51,069 bases of DNA from JBNRMR01 sp050942895 (GCA_050942895.1 JBMNOE010000019.1:1-51069), one strand, 5' to 3'. Counted from the stretch's first letter, positions 1 to 9,102 are shown. Program-made: numbers and translations. Notes: generated by a model not told the origin, from the letters alone.

Positions 1-390
1 CGAGGCAAAAATAGTCCCGAGCCTCGCTGACGAAACCCTTTTGCGGATAGCCTTCCACGAAATCGAAGCCTTCCCGGGCAGCATCCCGGCATACCCTCTC
101 CAGCAGCATTTTTGCAAGGTCCTTTCTGAGCATATGGGGCGCAATCGCAAAGCAAAATGCGGACTTCAGCCGGATTCCCGATGCCGGCTCCCCCGTTCGC
201 ACCTGGCTCATAAACCGCCGCCAGCAATAACATTTCAGGCACTCCGCCTTTGTGTTGGATGGCGAAATCCCTTCTCTTTTCCACGGATGATGTGTAGTCC
301 TTGCCTTCGCAGTCGCCGTTGCACCACCAAACGCATTAGCGCTTGCGGTCGTCATTATCCGGCGCTGCCGAGGTGGTGCCCTTTCAATCG
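1..390 (-). pseudogene. GNAT-family acetyltransferase remnant, frameshifted and cut by window edge
   Basis: Reading the minus strand, one frame (about 1-255) encodes a recognisable GNAT core: a CFAIAPHM segment, then KDLAKMLLERVC, then EGFDFVEGYP, matching the acetyl-CoA-binding beta4-alpha3 region and the next strand of this family. A second frame (about 255-335) encodes the upstream part, CVWWCNGDCEGKDY followed by SVEKRRDFAIQ, which in relatives comes before a GWCN segment that is missing here. The frames meet near 255, implying a frameshift plus loss of roughly 25 codons. An in-frame TAA (336-338) sits just before CVWW, with degenerate coding similarity up to about 390. The 3' end lies beyond the window. 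What is seen is two family-like segments in different frames; that the gene is dead is an inference. Confidence 0.6.
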
Positions 391-394
391 TTCT

Positions 395-425
395 CTTTTA
401 GCGGCTATACCTTTTAGCGGCTATA
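395..425. repeat. 15-bp tandem duplication
   Basis: CTTTTAGCGGCTATA occurs at 395-409 and again at 411-425, separated by one base (16-bp period). The second copy runs into the stop codon of the oxidoreductase gene ending at 421. It looks like a simple slippage duplication next to the decayed acetyltransferase. Confidence 0.8.
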
Positions 426-1482
426 TATTGCAGCTTATGCTGCCGCCCTTCTCCTGGGATTCAAACACAGCGTCTATAACCTTCATGACTCTCAGGCACT
501 CGGCAGGCTTCACGATCAGTTCCTCTCTGCCGTCCAGCACAGCGACGATATTCTTATAATACTCAGACCAATCGCTGCTGACCTGGGGCAAAGGCATTTC
601 CTCCATTGTATGCTTGGGCCGCGGCGCCATGGTGCGGGTGGGGCCTGCCTCCGTGTAAACGATATCATCCGCCCATTCCATTACGGAATCGGTCTTAAGC
701 TGCATTATTCTGCCCTCACAGGCCCAGTTTTCAACCACTGCAGTGCCATCCGTGCAGGTGATATGCCATCTGGGGTGGTTGATCAGGCAGTTGGTGGACA
801 TCTCTATCACGGCAGAAACGCCGTTTTCAAAGCGGAGCATTATCTTGTCGTTATCGTCCACCTCATTGGAATAGATGTAAAAAAGATGAGCCGTGACGCT
901 GACCACGGGTGAATCGATCATCAGCAGGAGCTGATCCAACAGATGGACGCACCAGTCCAGCACCATGCCGCCGCCGTTCAGCTTATGACCCCGCCAGCCG
1001 TGCATGGAGCGCCTGGAGCCCTGCACCCTGCTCTCCACAAAATAGGGCTTGCCGATATCTCCGGAATCGATTATATTTTTAACGATCAGATAATCCTTGT
1101 CCCAGCGGCGGTTCTGATGAACTGAAAAAAGCTTGCCTGTCTTTTCGGCGGCGTAAATGATCTCTTCCAGTTCAGCGGCGTTAAGCGTAACGGGCTTTTC
1201 GCAGACCACGTTCTTACCGGCGTACAGTGCGTCGATGGACATCTTCTTGTGGAAGTCATTGGGCGTGGCAATGGTGATTATGTCTATGCTGCCGTCCTCC
1301 AGCACTTCCTGCAGGCTCTTATAGGCCTTAAGACCCATCTCCTCAGCCTTTGAAAGGGCCTCGGGGCTCAAATCATATGCGCCCACCAATTCAATCTCCG
1401 GAACCTTTTCAATGATGTTCCTGGCGTGCCAACTGCCCATTCCGCCAAATCCGACGATCACCTGCTTGTACTTTGCACTCAT
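421..1482 (-). CDS. Gfo/Idh/MocA family NAD(P)-dependent oxidoreductase (353 aa)
   Basis: Soluble dehydrogenase-type protein of the Gfo/Idh/MocA family, which oxidises or reduces sugars, inositols and related polyols with NAD(P). The N-terminal Rossmann fold shows the GFGGMG nucleotide-binding loop (residues 11-16). The family EKP motif is at 95-97, and Asp176 and His180 in DWCVHLLD match the catalytic Asp/His of the C-terminal alpha/beta domain. The start was set at ATG 1482 because GGAGG (1492-1496) lies 9 bases upstream; an upstream in-frame ATG adds seven residues without a good site. The start codon is 4 bases past the stop of the paralogue upstream, so the two form an operon, perhaps acting in sequence or on related substrates. 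Length is normal. Substrate cannot be told from sequence. Confidence 0.9.
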   Translation of the reverse strand: MSAKYKQVIVGFGGMGSWHARNIIEKVPEIELVGAYDLSPEALSKAEEMGLKAYKSLQEVLEDGSIDIITIATPNDFHKKMSIDALYAGKNVVCEKPVTLNAAELEEIIYAAEKTGKLFSVHQNRRWDKDYLIVKNIIDSGDIGKPYFVESRVQGSRRSMHGWRGHKLNGGGMVLDWCVHLLDQLLLMIDSPVVSVTAHLFYIYSNEVDDNDKIMLRFENGVSAVIEMSTNCLINHPRWHITCTDGTAVVENWACEGRIMQLKTDSVMEWADDIVYTEAGPTRTMAPRPKHTMEEMPLPQVSSDWSEYYKNIVAVLDGREELIVKPAECLRVMKVIDAVFESQEKGGSISCNI

Positions 1483-1486
1483 TTTT

Positions 1487-2623
1487 CTAATCCTCCAAAA
1501 CACCTTTCATATTATCGTCTCGCATCATCTGCGGACGTTTTGTCAGTTTACTTTCAATTTGAACAAAGGTTTTGCTTTTGCTGGCAGTTTCAAAGCCGCA
1601 CATCACCTCAAGCACATGGAGAGTCAAATCCCCGCAGGCACGGAATTCCCTGCCTGTGGCTATGGCCTTCGCCATGTCCGCCAGGCCCAGGGCTCTGCTG
1701 TTTTGCGCATATGGGAACAGCAGGGGCATCTCCACAAAGCTGCTTTCCTCGCCCCTTTGCCTGCCTCTAAGCAGCCTCACCGGCCCGCCGAAAGTGTTGG
1801 GATCAGGAACGCTCAGCGTGCCCTTTGAGCCATATATCTCAATGCGCGGGGTCTCGGACTTATAGACGTCGAAGGTGGTGAAAATGGTGCCTATTGCTCC
1901 GCTTTCAAACTGCATTAATCCTGTCACATATGTGGAAACCTCCACATCTATTGTGTCGCCATAGTGGGGCTGGCTGGTGATCGTCCTTTGGTCAAAGGAA
2001 GTCTTGCTCATGCCCGTCACAGACGAAATCCCCCCCAAAAGGCTTACCATCGCCGTTAGATAGTAGGGCCCCATGTCCATCATCGGGCCGCCGCCGTATT
2101 TATAGTAAAACTCAGGGTCCGGATGCCAGGTTTCATGCCCTCTGCACACCATATAAGCCGACGCTCCCAGGGGTTCGCCAATAAAGCCGTCGTCTATCAG
2201 CTTACGGCAGGTCTGTATCCCCGCGCCGAGGAATGTGTCCGGCGCCCCGCCGATCATCAGCCCCTTTTCCTTGGCCAGCCGCATCAGCTCCACGCCTTCC
2301 CCCAGCGATGCACCCAGGGGCTTCTCGCTATAAACATTCTTGCCCGCCAAAAGTGCCGCCTTGGTCACCTCAAAATGCTCGTAAGGGCGCGTCAAATTCA
2401 GGACAATATCCACGTTCGGGTCTGAAAACAGCTCATGCATGTCCGAATATATCCTGGAAATCCCATACTCCTCCGCCGCATTTTGCGCTCTTTCGGGTAT
2501 CAGGTCGCAAACGCCGGCAATTTCCAGTTCATCGAACAGTCCGGTAATGTTCTTAAAATATATACCGCTGATTGCCCCGCATCCTACAAATCCGATCCTG
2601 ATCTTTTTTATGACCTTTTTCAT
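1487..2623 (-). CDS. Gfo/Idh/MocA family oxidoreductase (378 aa)
   Basis: Second member of the same family and first gene of the two-gene operon. The Rossmann loop GFVGCGAIS is at residues 11-19, and SEKPLG at 99-104 holds the family EKP motif. A GGGPMMDMGPYYL segment (177-189) supplies the conserved Asp (183) and, in place of the usual His, Tyr residues, a variant known in several subfamilies. The start ATG at 2623 is preceded by AAGGAG with good spacing. The two genes differ too much in sequence to be a recent duplication. Such pairs often sit in sugar or inositol catabolic clusters, but no transporter or kinase is adjacent here, so the pathway is unknown. Confidence 0.9.
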   Translation of the reverse strand: MKKVIKKIRIGFVGCGAISGIYFKNITGLFDELEIAGVCDLIPERAQNAAEEYGISRIYSDMHELFSDPNVDIVLNLTRPYEHFEVTKAALLAGKNVYSEKPLGASLGEGVELMRLAKEKGLMIGGAPDTFLGAGIQTCRKLIDDGFIGEPLGASAYMVCRGHETWHPDPEFYYKYGGGPMMDMGPYYLTAMVSLLGGISSVTGMSKTSFDQRTITSQPHYGDTIDVEVSTYVTGLMQFESGAIGTIFTTFDVYKSETPRIEIYGSKGTLSVPDPNTFGGPVRLLRGRQRGEESSFVEMPLLFPYAQNSRALGLADMAKAIATGREFRACGDLTLHVLEVMCGFETASKSKTFVQIESKLTKRPQMMRDDNMKGVLED

Positions 2624-2919
2624 GATCCTCTCCTTGTAAGCTCACTGGCCTTCCTCTTTGTATTCATTGTTTGTATATTTGTGCAATAACTATAATATAT
2701 ATTCGCTGGCGATGCCGAGTATCCTTTAATTCTGTAAACATTTTCCTTTAAACAGCAATCCGCTCGAAATCAGAAGGCGCTTTTGTCTTTTTGCATCGCT
2801 TGCGCCGGGCGGCAACAAATTCCCCCGGAAATAAGTCTTTTTAGGACGCGAACAATTCCCTTGTTTTTCTATATTATGGTTATATATCCGCCCGATATTT
2901 TATCCAAAGGAGGCCAGGC
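2624..2919. other. Divergent intergenic region, no gene seen
   Basis: About 300 bases between the oxidoreductase operon and the amidase-domain gene. It is AT-rich near 2680-2705 and 2865-2890, where promoters for either side would lie, but no pair of -35 and -10 boxes stands out. No ORF or RNA gene is evident. Confidence 0.5.
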
Positions 2920-3414
2920 ATGACTTCAATGACCTACGACCGCACCGCTGCAGTGGCCTATGCCCACGAATGGGCGTTTTCACGCAATCCCCTCTACTAT
3001 GACTTCTCCGCCATAGGCGGCGATTGCACCAACTTCATATCCCAGTGCCTTTACGCCGGCGCACCCGTTATGAACTACACCCTTTACACCGGCTGGTATT
3101 ATATCTCCCTTGATTCCCGCAGTCCTTCCTGGACGAGCGTTGAATATTTTTATCAATTTCTGGTAAGCAACAGCGGCCAAGGCCCATACGGCCGCCAGCT
3201 CCCCCTCCAATTCGCCCAGCCCGGCGATTTCATACAGCTCAATCTGCGGGGCGACGGCTTCGGCCACTCGCTTATAGTGGTAAGGGCGGGGCGCGTGGCC
3301 AATCCTTCCAACATACTTATCGCCACCCACACGACCGATTCCGACAACCGCCCCTTAAGCAGCTACAATTATTATGCCGCGCGGCTTTTGACCGTCGACG
3401 GCGTGCGCCTTTAG
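2920..3414 (+). CDS. Amidase-domain protein (Amidase_6 type), 164 aa
   Basis: Small protein resembling the Amidase_6 (PF12671) fold, a NlpC/P60-like cysteine amidase domain that often stands alone in clostridia. The putative catalytic cysteine is Cys36 in GGDCTNFISQ. The likely partner His116 is in GFGHSLIV, and a second conserved block HTTDSDNRPL (137-146) closes the site. There is no signal peptide or membrane segment, so it may act in the cytoplasm or forespore, or leave by another route. An AAAGGAGG site six bases before ATG 2920 fixes the start. It is convergent with a secreted SH3b protein and shares a bidirectional terminator with it. Peptidoglycan or a peptide is the likely substrate by family analogy only. 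Confidence 0.75.
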   Translation: MTSMTYDRTAAVAYAHEWAFSRNPLYYDFSAIGGDCTNFISQCLYAGAPVMNYTLYTGWYYISLDSRSPSWTSVEYFYQFLVSNSGQGPYGRQLPLQFAQPGDFIQLNLRGDGFGHSLIVVRAGRVANPSNILIATHTTDSDNRPLSSYNYYAARLLTVDGVRL

Positions 3415-3420
3415 CCCCTG

Positions 3421-3469
3421 CTAATAAAAAACAGGAACGACGCTTTCACGCCATTCCTGTTTTTATTAG
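3421..3469. terminator. Bidirectional terminator
   Basis: Inverted repeat CTAATAAAAAACAGGAA / TTCCTGTTTTTATTAG around a loop of about 15 bases. The T and A runs in the arms serve both the amidase-domain gene and the convergent SH3b gene. Confidence 0.85.
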
Positions 3470-3513
3470 CTTTCGCTATTTTGCTGTTAGCAATTTGCTC
3501 CGTCTAGCCTATC

Positions 3514-5565
3514 TTACTTCTCAGCAAGATACTTGCCGGACATGTAAGCGGTGGTGCCGTTGTAGTTAACCTGTACCCATACGGATCCGTCAACTTCGAT
3601 GCCAGCCACTTCTGTGCCGCGGGGGAGCTTGCCAAGAGACTTGTAGTTGGTGCCGGGGCCTGAACGTACGTACAGGTTGCTGGCGGTAACAACATAGGTC
3701 TTGTAAGCGGTTGCGGGAGCTTCGGGCACTACTGCTGCAGCGTCCACTACGTTGATGATGAAGATCTGGAAGGTGCCAGTAGCATCCTTAGCATAAACAT
3801 ATGCTGTGCCGACGCCGGTCGCCTTGAATGCACCTGTCTTAGCATTGGTGAACTCAACGATCTTCTTGTTGGAGGTCTCCCAGTTCTCTGTGAGGTCCTT
3901 GGACATTGCATATGCATCGTCGAGGACATAGGGGAGGGCGAGGCTGCTGCCAACTTCAACGGTGATCTCGCGGTCGCCGATGATGGTGATGCCGGACTTG
4001 GTGCGGCTGATGTTCTTGAAGAAAATATCAAACTGCACTACATCGACGTTCTTGCCGCTGTTGAATATCAGCTCGAACAGCTTATACTGGTTCTGATACA
4101 GAAGAACGATATCTTCGTCGGAGTAAGCTCCGGAAGCACTGCTGTCCACATTGCCGTAGGCATCCTTATAGTAGCCGGCGGCCAGTGCGAACGATGTGAT
4201 TCCATCAATGGAGAACACGAAGCTGTTCTGATTGTCGATCAGGTAAGTGGGCTCGCTGTATACGTTGATATACTTGGAACTCTTGCCGAGATACTGATCC
4301 CAGCCCCAAACGGTAACGTTATCAGAATCTACGTAGGAATACTTGACAAGGCTTGCGCTGGAATCAGTGTTCTTCTGAACCTTGCCAACGCTTACGATGG
4401 TGCCTGCGGGGTATGCAACGGCGGCGGGATCGAACGCCTTCAGGCGAACATCCATGGTGTCGTCATCAGCAAAGAAAGCATATTCTTCGCCAGCTATAAC
4501 GATAACGTTCTGCACATCTGACCATTTGCCAGCAACAGTGGAAGTCCAGACAGCCTGGGTAACCTTGCTCCTGTAAACCCAAACTGGATTGGAGAATGTG
4601 CCTGTGTTGAACCTTCTGTCAAGGCTAATGCCGGTCATGAAGGAATTGTTGCTGTTCATAAGATCTTCAATGTAATTGATCAAACGAGTAAATGTCCAGT
4701 CATTGATGGTGTCGGGGTTCCACCATCCAAAGCTTGTGTTATACCTGAAAGCTGCGGAGGTTGCCACCTGTCCATAAGAAGCATCCCAGATGGTGCTGCG
4801 GTCAGCCATGGTATAAGCAGCAATGTTGAATGTCATTCTGCCCTTTGCGCCCTTGGACATATCTTTAAAGTCCACGGTGAAGTTGCCGTACTGAGCAGCG
4901 GATGAATCATAGCCAACAACCTTCAGTGAAGGATGGGGGCCTGCTGCTGAGGGGGCTGCATTGTTGTCGGTATTGTCCCAAACAACCTTGATTATAACAG
5001 GATAGAGCATGTTGGGGGTTGCGTTGATATAGTAGGTATCAGTTCTGTCATCCGCAGAAAGAACGAAGCTGAGGTAGTAGATTTCTTCCCTGAGGTCAAG
5101 GGAGATTCCGCCGTAGGGCAGGTCAGAATCGTCGCTGCTGCTGATATAAGCAAGAGCAGCGGCCAGCTCTGCATTGGCTCCGTCAAAAGCATCAACAGTG
5201 TAAGGAATCCTGACATACTTCTGCTGGTTGCCCGCCTGCACGAGGGAGCTGCCGGTGGGAACATAGGAGTGTGCCTGAGCCCCGCTGTAGGAGCCGGACA
5301 GATTGACTGTGATGGTCTTGGATGCTGTGGAGTCTTGATCGATCGTCTGCTCCTCTTTTGTAACCTTGACACTGATCTTGCCGTTTACAGCGATCTGAGT
5401 TGGGTCATCTGCGTCGACATCAGCAACAGACTGCGGCTGCTGCTCTGCCCACCAGGTTTTGGCATCGGGAATAGCTACTTTAAAGTTGTCACCAGCAGCG
5501 CTTGCGACAGGCACCATTGCAAACAGCATGGCTGCAAAGAGTACCAGTGCGATGATTTTTTTCAT
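3514..5565 (-). CDS. Secreted protein with Ig-like and C-terminal SH3b domains (683 aa)
   Basis: A classical signal peptide opens the protein: MKKIIALVLFAAMLFAMV followed by an ASA-A cleavage site near residue 24. Most of the length (about 30-530) is unrecognised, rich in Ser, Thr, Asp and Tyr, and looks like beta-rich extracellular modules. Residues about 535-612 resemble a BIG_2 bacterial Ig-like domain (DREITVEVGSSLALPYV, then ATGVGTAYVYAKD). Residues about 622-683 form an SH3_3 domain (NLYVRSGPGTNYKSLGKLPRG), which usually binds the cell wall. No LPXTG motif or SLH repeat is present. The ribosome site AAAGGGG and the promoter at 5621-5649 support the start. Role is unknown; a wall-bound surface or matrix protein is a reasonable inference. 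Its codons favour AAG and AAC, suggesting high expression. Confidence 0.8.
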   Translation of the reverse strand: MKKIIALVLFAAMLFAMVPVASAAGDNFKVAIPDAKTWWAEQQPQSVADVDADDPTQIAVNGKISVKVTKEEQTIDQDSTASKTITVNLSGSYSGAQAHSYVPTGSSLVQAGNQQKYVRIPYTVDAFDGANAELAAALAYISSSDDSDLPYGGISLDLREEIYYLSFVLSADDRTDTYYINATPNMLYPVIIKVVWDNTDNNAAPSAAGPHPSLKVVGYDSSAAQYGNFTVDFKDMSKGAKGRMTFNIAAYTMADRSTIWDASYGQVATSAAFRYNTSFGWWNPDTINDWTFTRLINYIEDLMNSNNSFMTGISLDRRFNTGTFSNPVWVYRSKVTQAVWTSTVAGKWSDVQNVIVIAGEEYAFFADDDTMDVRLKAFDPAAVAYPAGTIVSVGKVQKNTDSSASLVKYSYVDSDNVTVWGWDQYLGKSSKYINVYSEPTYLIDNQNSFVFSIDGITSFALAAGYYKDAYGNVDSSASGAYSDEDIVLLYQNQYKLFELIFNSGKNVDVVQFDIFFKNISRTKSGITIIGDREITVEVGSSLALPYVLDDAYAMSKDLTENWETSNKKIVEFTNAKTGAFKATGVGTAYVYAKDATGTFQIFIINVVDAAAVVPEAPATAYKTYVVTASNLYVRSGPGTNYKSLGKLPRGTEVAGIEVDGSVWVQVNYNGTTAYMSGKYLAEK

Positions 5566-5887
5566 CTTGTGTTTCCCCTTTCAAATTTAGTTTGCCCACT
5601 TGGGACAATTACTTGACATTATAATATCACAACTGTATTTATTTGTAAACACCCAAATTAATAAATTAGAAATATTTTTTAAAGTTTTTTCTACTTTTAC
5701 CATAATTTCTCCTTTATTAATGCCTGCATGGGTCAAAACACGCGGTCAAACCGCCCTATTTGTGTTTTTTTTGTTACAATTCGTCCCTCCCTTCGGTATA
5801 TATACGTCGCTAAACCTCATTTTGTTCCAATTTTTTAAAAATTTTGATAATCTTGTGAGAAGATGGGTTGAGGCCAGCAGCTACATA
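5566..5887. other. AT-rich intergenic region with one promoter
   Basis: 322 bases between the helD-like stop and the SH3b gene start. The promoter at 5621-5649 is the only element recognised; the remainder (5650-5880) is AT-rich with T runs and no convincing gene. A 15-base perfect inverted repeat CTACATATTATGTAG (5881-5895) overlaps the stop codon of the upstream helicase gene. Confidence 0.5.
5621..5649 (-). promoter_or_regulatory. Sigma-A-type promoter for the SH3b protein
   Basis: On the minus strand TTTACA (5644-5649), a 17-base spacer and TATTAT (5621-5626). It lies about 55 bases before the start codon at 5565. Confidence 0.6.
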
Positions 5888-8065
5888 TTATGTAGAAACT
5901 CCCCCCGGGCAGCCAAACAGGGGTGAGAGCTTGCCGGTGTAGACGATGCTCAAGCGGTGCAGGGGCCTCGTCATGGCGACATAGAGAAGCCGGGCGTGCT
6001 GGGGCAGGTCGGGGTATTGGCCTTCGCCGGCATCGGCGATTATCACCGCGTCGAATTCAAGGCCCTTGATCTGATCTATCGAAGCGACATACGCGCCGGA
6101 GGAATAGCTGGAGCTTAAGTGGTCCAGCAGGGAAACGCCCTCCAGCAATTTTGACAGCGCCTTCGCCCGCGCCGGGCTGCTTTCGATTATACAGACAGAA
6201 TTATAATGAAGCTCCTCCCTCATTCTCTTTACTTGGGAGCCTATCAGGCGCACTCTTTCCTTTTCGCTTTTCGCATGAAGATAAAGGGGCGCCTCGCCGG
6301 ATCTTAAGACGGGCTTTGCCGCCACCTGCCCGGGGTATGGGTGTCGGGCGGCGACTTTATTGGCTTCCTGCATTATCTCTATTGTGGTGCGGTAGCTGGT
6401 CACCAGGCTTTTTACCTGCGCTTCGGGGACGACGGAAAGGGCCACCTCCCAGCCTGATATATTCCTGTAAAAGTGTATGTTCTGGCCCATGTCGCCCACA
6501 AGGGTGTAGCCCGGTCTGTTGAATACGGCGCTAAGCAGGTGAAGCTGGGCGGCGCTGTAGTCCTGGGCTTCGTCGATTATTATGTGCATCAGCCGCATGT
6601 CCTTTTTCAGGCCGTTTATACGCCTTTGTATCCAGATAATGGCGGGCAGGTCATCCTCGGTGATGGTTTTCAGCTTCTCCACGCCAAGGAAGCGGGCGTA
6701 TAGCTCCTTTGCGGAAAGGGGCTTCCAGCGCTTCGCTAAGGCTCTGGCGAATTTGGGCGCTTCCTTTTTTGCCTCGGCGATGCGCTCGTCCCGGCTGGAA
6801 TAGAGCTTTTGCAGCCGCTGACGGCGCTGGGGGCCGTCCTCCAGTCTGGCGCGGATATGGTCGGCGCGGCGGACGGAATCGTCAATCAGCATCTCCTCCA
6901 CCTTTTTAGCCGCCTCCTTGATCCTGCCCTTGCTGTGGCGAATAAGCGCCTGTATGCGCGCGTTCACCGGCTGGGGCTTCATGTCCACAAGTATCATTTG
7001 GCGAAGCTGTTCCCTGCTGTAGACCATGACCGGCCCAAAGGCGATGTCCTCTTTCGGGCAAATTTCCTCCTCTATTTCGTCCAGAAAGGCGTCTATTCTC
7101 GTAAGATATTCCACCGAGCCTTTTTCTTCGCAGGCCTTGGCAATGCTTTCGGCATCCTCAGCGGATGAAAGAGCGCGAACAAGCCTGTCGTCCGGGGCGA
7201 TTTTAGGAAGGCCGTCCTCGTCCATTAGCTTTTCGCAAAGGGTTTTGAATGTGAGCTGATGAACATCCTGCACGCCCAAATCCGGCAGCACCGATGATAT
7301 ATAGTCCAGAAAAAGAGGATTGGGTGCCAATATCATAAGGCATCTGGGCAATAGTGTCTTTTGATATGCGTACAGCAGATATGCAATCCTGTGGAGAGCT
7401 ATTGTGGTCTTTCCCGAGCCCGCGACGCCTTGAACTATCAGCGATTTGTTCATCGGGTGGCGGATCACGGCGTTCTGCTCTGCCTGTATGGTGGTGACCA
7501 CTTCTTTCAGCTTCCCCTGGGAAACGCTCCCCAAAACTTCGCCCAAAAGCTTGTCCTGGGAGACAACGTCCGCATCATAATAGGATTTTAAAACGCCGCT
7601 TTCTATGTTGAACTGGCGCTTCAGCGTTAAATCTCCTTCAATTTTTCCATCAGGGGTAACATAATGAGTAGAGCCTATCTGGCCGGAGTAATATAGGTTG
7701 GCTATAGGCGCGCGCCAGTCCACCACGACGCTTTCCATGGAGGCGGAGTCCACCACGCCATACTTGCCGATATAATAAGTGCCGCCGATATCGCCGTCCT
7801 TATCCCTTGGCTCAAAGTCGATGCGGGTAAAATAGGGCTGAAGCTTTGCCAGATGCAGGCTTCGGGCCGACATTGACGCCCTTGAAAGAAGCAGCTCGTG
7901 AAGCTGATATTCCACGTAAGCATTGTAGTCCTCGCTGCGGTTTATCTGTTTGAACAGCTCATCCACTATGGGCACAAGGCGCAGACGGTCTTTCTCCGCC
8001 GCGTCATACTCAGCCTTAACCACCTCCAAGGTTTTTTGAAAGCGGTCCAGCTCATGGCGTTGCAT
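5888..8065 (-). CDS. helD: HelD-like UvrD/Rep superfamily ATPase (725 aa)
   Basis: Superfamily 1 helicase-like ATPase of the HelD type, which in Bacillus binds RNA polymerase and recycles stalled complexes. The N-terminal 90 residues are charged and helical, as in the HelD arm that enters the polymerase secondary channel. Walker A GVAGSGKTT is at about 213-221. The Walker B box IIIDEAQDYS, the motif GDMGQNI, SYRTT and the C-terminal YVAMTRPLHRL follow in superfamily order. The start was set at ATG 8065, which has a G-rich Shine-Dalgarno AAGGGGGG seven bases upstream; an in-frame ATG at 8098 would add 11 residues without one. The ring of domains and length match HelD rather than PcrA, which lacks the N-terminal arm. 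Single gene, no operon partner. Confidence 0.85.
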   Translation of the reverse strand: MQRHELDRFQKTLEVVKAEYDAAEKDRLRLVPIVDELFKQINRSEDYNAYVEYQLHELLLSRASMSARSLHLAKLQPYFTRIDFEPRDKDGDIGGTYYIGKYGVVDSASMESVVVDWRAPIANLYYSGQIGSTHYVTPDGKIEGDLTLKRQFNIESGVLKSYYDADVVSQDKLLGEVLGSVSQGKLKEVVTTIQAEQNAVIRHPMNKSLIVQGVAGSGKTTIALHRIAYLLYAYQKTLLPRCLMILAPNPLFLDYISSVLPDLGVQDVHQLTFKTLCEKLMDEDGLPKIAPDDRLVRALSSAEDAESIAKACEEKGSVEYLTRIDAFLDEIEEEICPKEDIAFGPVMVYSREQLRQMILVDMKPQPVNARIQALIRHSKGRIKEAAKKVEEMLIDDSVRRADHIRARLEDGPQRRQRLQKLYSSRDERIAEAKKEAPKFARALAKRWKPLSAKELYARFLGVEKLKTITEDDLPAIIWIQRRINGLKKDMRLMHIIIDEAQDYSAAQLHLLSAVFNRPGYTLVGDMGQNIHFYRNISGWEVALSVVPEAQVKSLVTSYRTTIEIMQEANKVAARHPYPGQVAAKPVLRSGEAPLYLHAKSEKERVRLIGSQVKRMREELHYNSVCIIESSPARAKALSKLLEGVSLLDHLSSSYSSGAYVASIDQIKGLEFDAVIIADAGEGQYPDLPQHARLLYVAMTRPLHRLSIVYTGKLSPLFGCPGGVST

Positions 8066-8198
8066 AATAATCCCCCCCTTTAACGGCTTTGGCGGCAAAC
8101 AATTAATCTTCCTTCTTTATATATGGAATATATGGAAAACCTGATTATTATATCACTTAAAAACACTGCTGTCAACCGTAACCAATGGGAGCCGACGG

Positions 8199-8206
8199 CA
8201 TATATT
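8199..8206 (+). promoter_or_regulatory. Possible sporulation sigma (E/K-like) -10 element
   Basis: CATATATT fits the CATAnnnT -10 pattern of mother-cell sigma factors and lies about 45 bases before the start codon of the Cys-rich gene. No clear -35 is visible, so this is a weak call. Confidence 0.25.
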
Positions 8207-8251
8207 GTTAGTGTAGGCGGACGCCAACTACAAAGAAGGAGGAACCGGAAA

Positions 8252-8938
8252 ATGTCTTTCTACTCATATAAGAACACCAATACCGACGCAATGCCCGGCT
8301 TGATAAAGGGCGACAGCACAAAGGGCCTCTGCGAAAGGGCCTGTGTCCAGGTACATAAGGTTTACGACTCATGCCTGCAGCAACAGCAGATAAACAATCG
8401 CGACGTTGAAGTCACATCCCTTTGCGCTATTTGCTGCGAGAACGACGTTACCCCTGTCATCACCCCGCCCATCACCTTTGAAAGCTGCCGCAGCGCAACT
8501 TCAAAGGGCATACTGCGCAACCTGACCATCGACCGCCTTTGCGACAGACCCAACTTCGCAAGGGTCAGGGGCGTTGTGGATATCCCCATTGATATCCTGT
8601 TTACGGACGCCAACTGCCAGGAGGGCATCGGCCGGGGCGTCATCTCAGTTGAAAAGGACGTTCTCATGTACATACCGGATGAATCGATCGTTCCTTTCTG
8701 CATCGAGTCCCTCGTCAGCGCCATCTGCGTTTCCGGCAGCTACCGCGGCGATAATGTGTTCCGTCTCACAGTTTGCGTGACCATTATCCTGAAAATCGTT
8801 GCCGAAGTCGACCTGCTCATTCCTACATATGGCTATTGCCCCGTTCCCCCCTGCGAGGCCTTCGCAGAAAACGTTTGCGATGAGTTCTTCTCGCTGCCCA
8901 TATTCCCGCAAACTCCTGGCTGCAGCTACGCCTGTTAG
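8252..8938 (+). CDS. Cysteine-rich clostridial protein, possible spore-coat component (228 aa)
   Basis: Not assigned to a named family with certainty. It carries about 17 cysteines spread over the length, beginning with GLCERACVQVHKVYDSC near residue 30, then LCAICC, and ending with GYCPVPPCEAF and CSYAC. The middle (about 100-200) alternates hydrophobic strands, as in beta-sandwich coat or exosporium proteins. Clostridia commonly have homologues opening with a GLCE-x-xC-x-QVKKVFD-type motif. A spore-coat role is inferred from the cysteine richness, the sporulation-like -10 and the spore-forming context. AAGGAGGAACC just before ATG 8252 decides the start; the longer in-frame ORF from 8123 has no such site. 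A strong terminator follows. Confidence 0.7.
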   Translation: MSFYSYKNTNTDAMPGLIKGDSTKGLCERACVQVHKVYDSCLQQQQINNRDVEVTSLCAICCENDVTPVITPPITFESCRSATSKGILRNLTIDRLCDRPNFARVRGVVDIPIDILFTDANCQEGIGRGVISVEKDVLMYIPDESIVPFCIESLVSAICVSGSYRGDNVFRLTVCVTIILKIVAEVDLLIPTYGYCPVPPCEAFAENVCDEFFSLPIFPQTPGCSYAC

Positions 8939-8971
8939 GCCGAGATGTCTGCGAGACAGTCATCCGGTTAA

Positions 8972-9002
8972 AGACATGCGCCGAAAGGCGCGTGTCTTTT
9001 TT
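8972..9002 (+). terminator. Rho-independent terminator
   Basis: AGACATGCGCC-GAAA-GGCGCGTGTCT followed by a T run: an 11-bp stem with one G-T pair and a GAAA tetraloop, directly after the Cys-rich gene. Confidence 0.9.
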
Positions 9003-9102
9003 CATCCGGCAGCAAAGCCTGGTCAAAAAAAGAAAAAGGATGAATAAAAAGAGCCTTTCGTGGAAGAATTATGCTTATAGCAAACAATATGGAGGCAAGA
9101 AT

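Noticed and set aside
41..559. 172-aa plus-strand ORF at the left edge
   Set aside because: It lies opposite the GNAT remnant and the oxidoreductase 3' end, has no ribosome site and resembles no family; it is an antisense shadow.
5600..5926. 108-aa plus-strand ORF in the AT-rich gap
   Set aside because: Low-complexity translation, no ribosome site, and it overlaps the SH3b promoter and the helD end.
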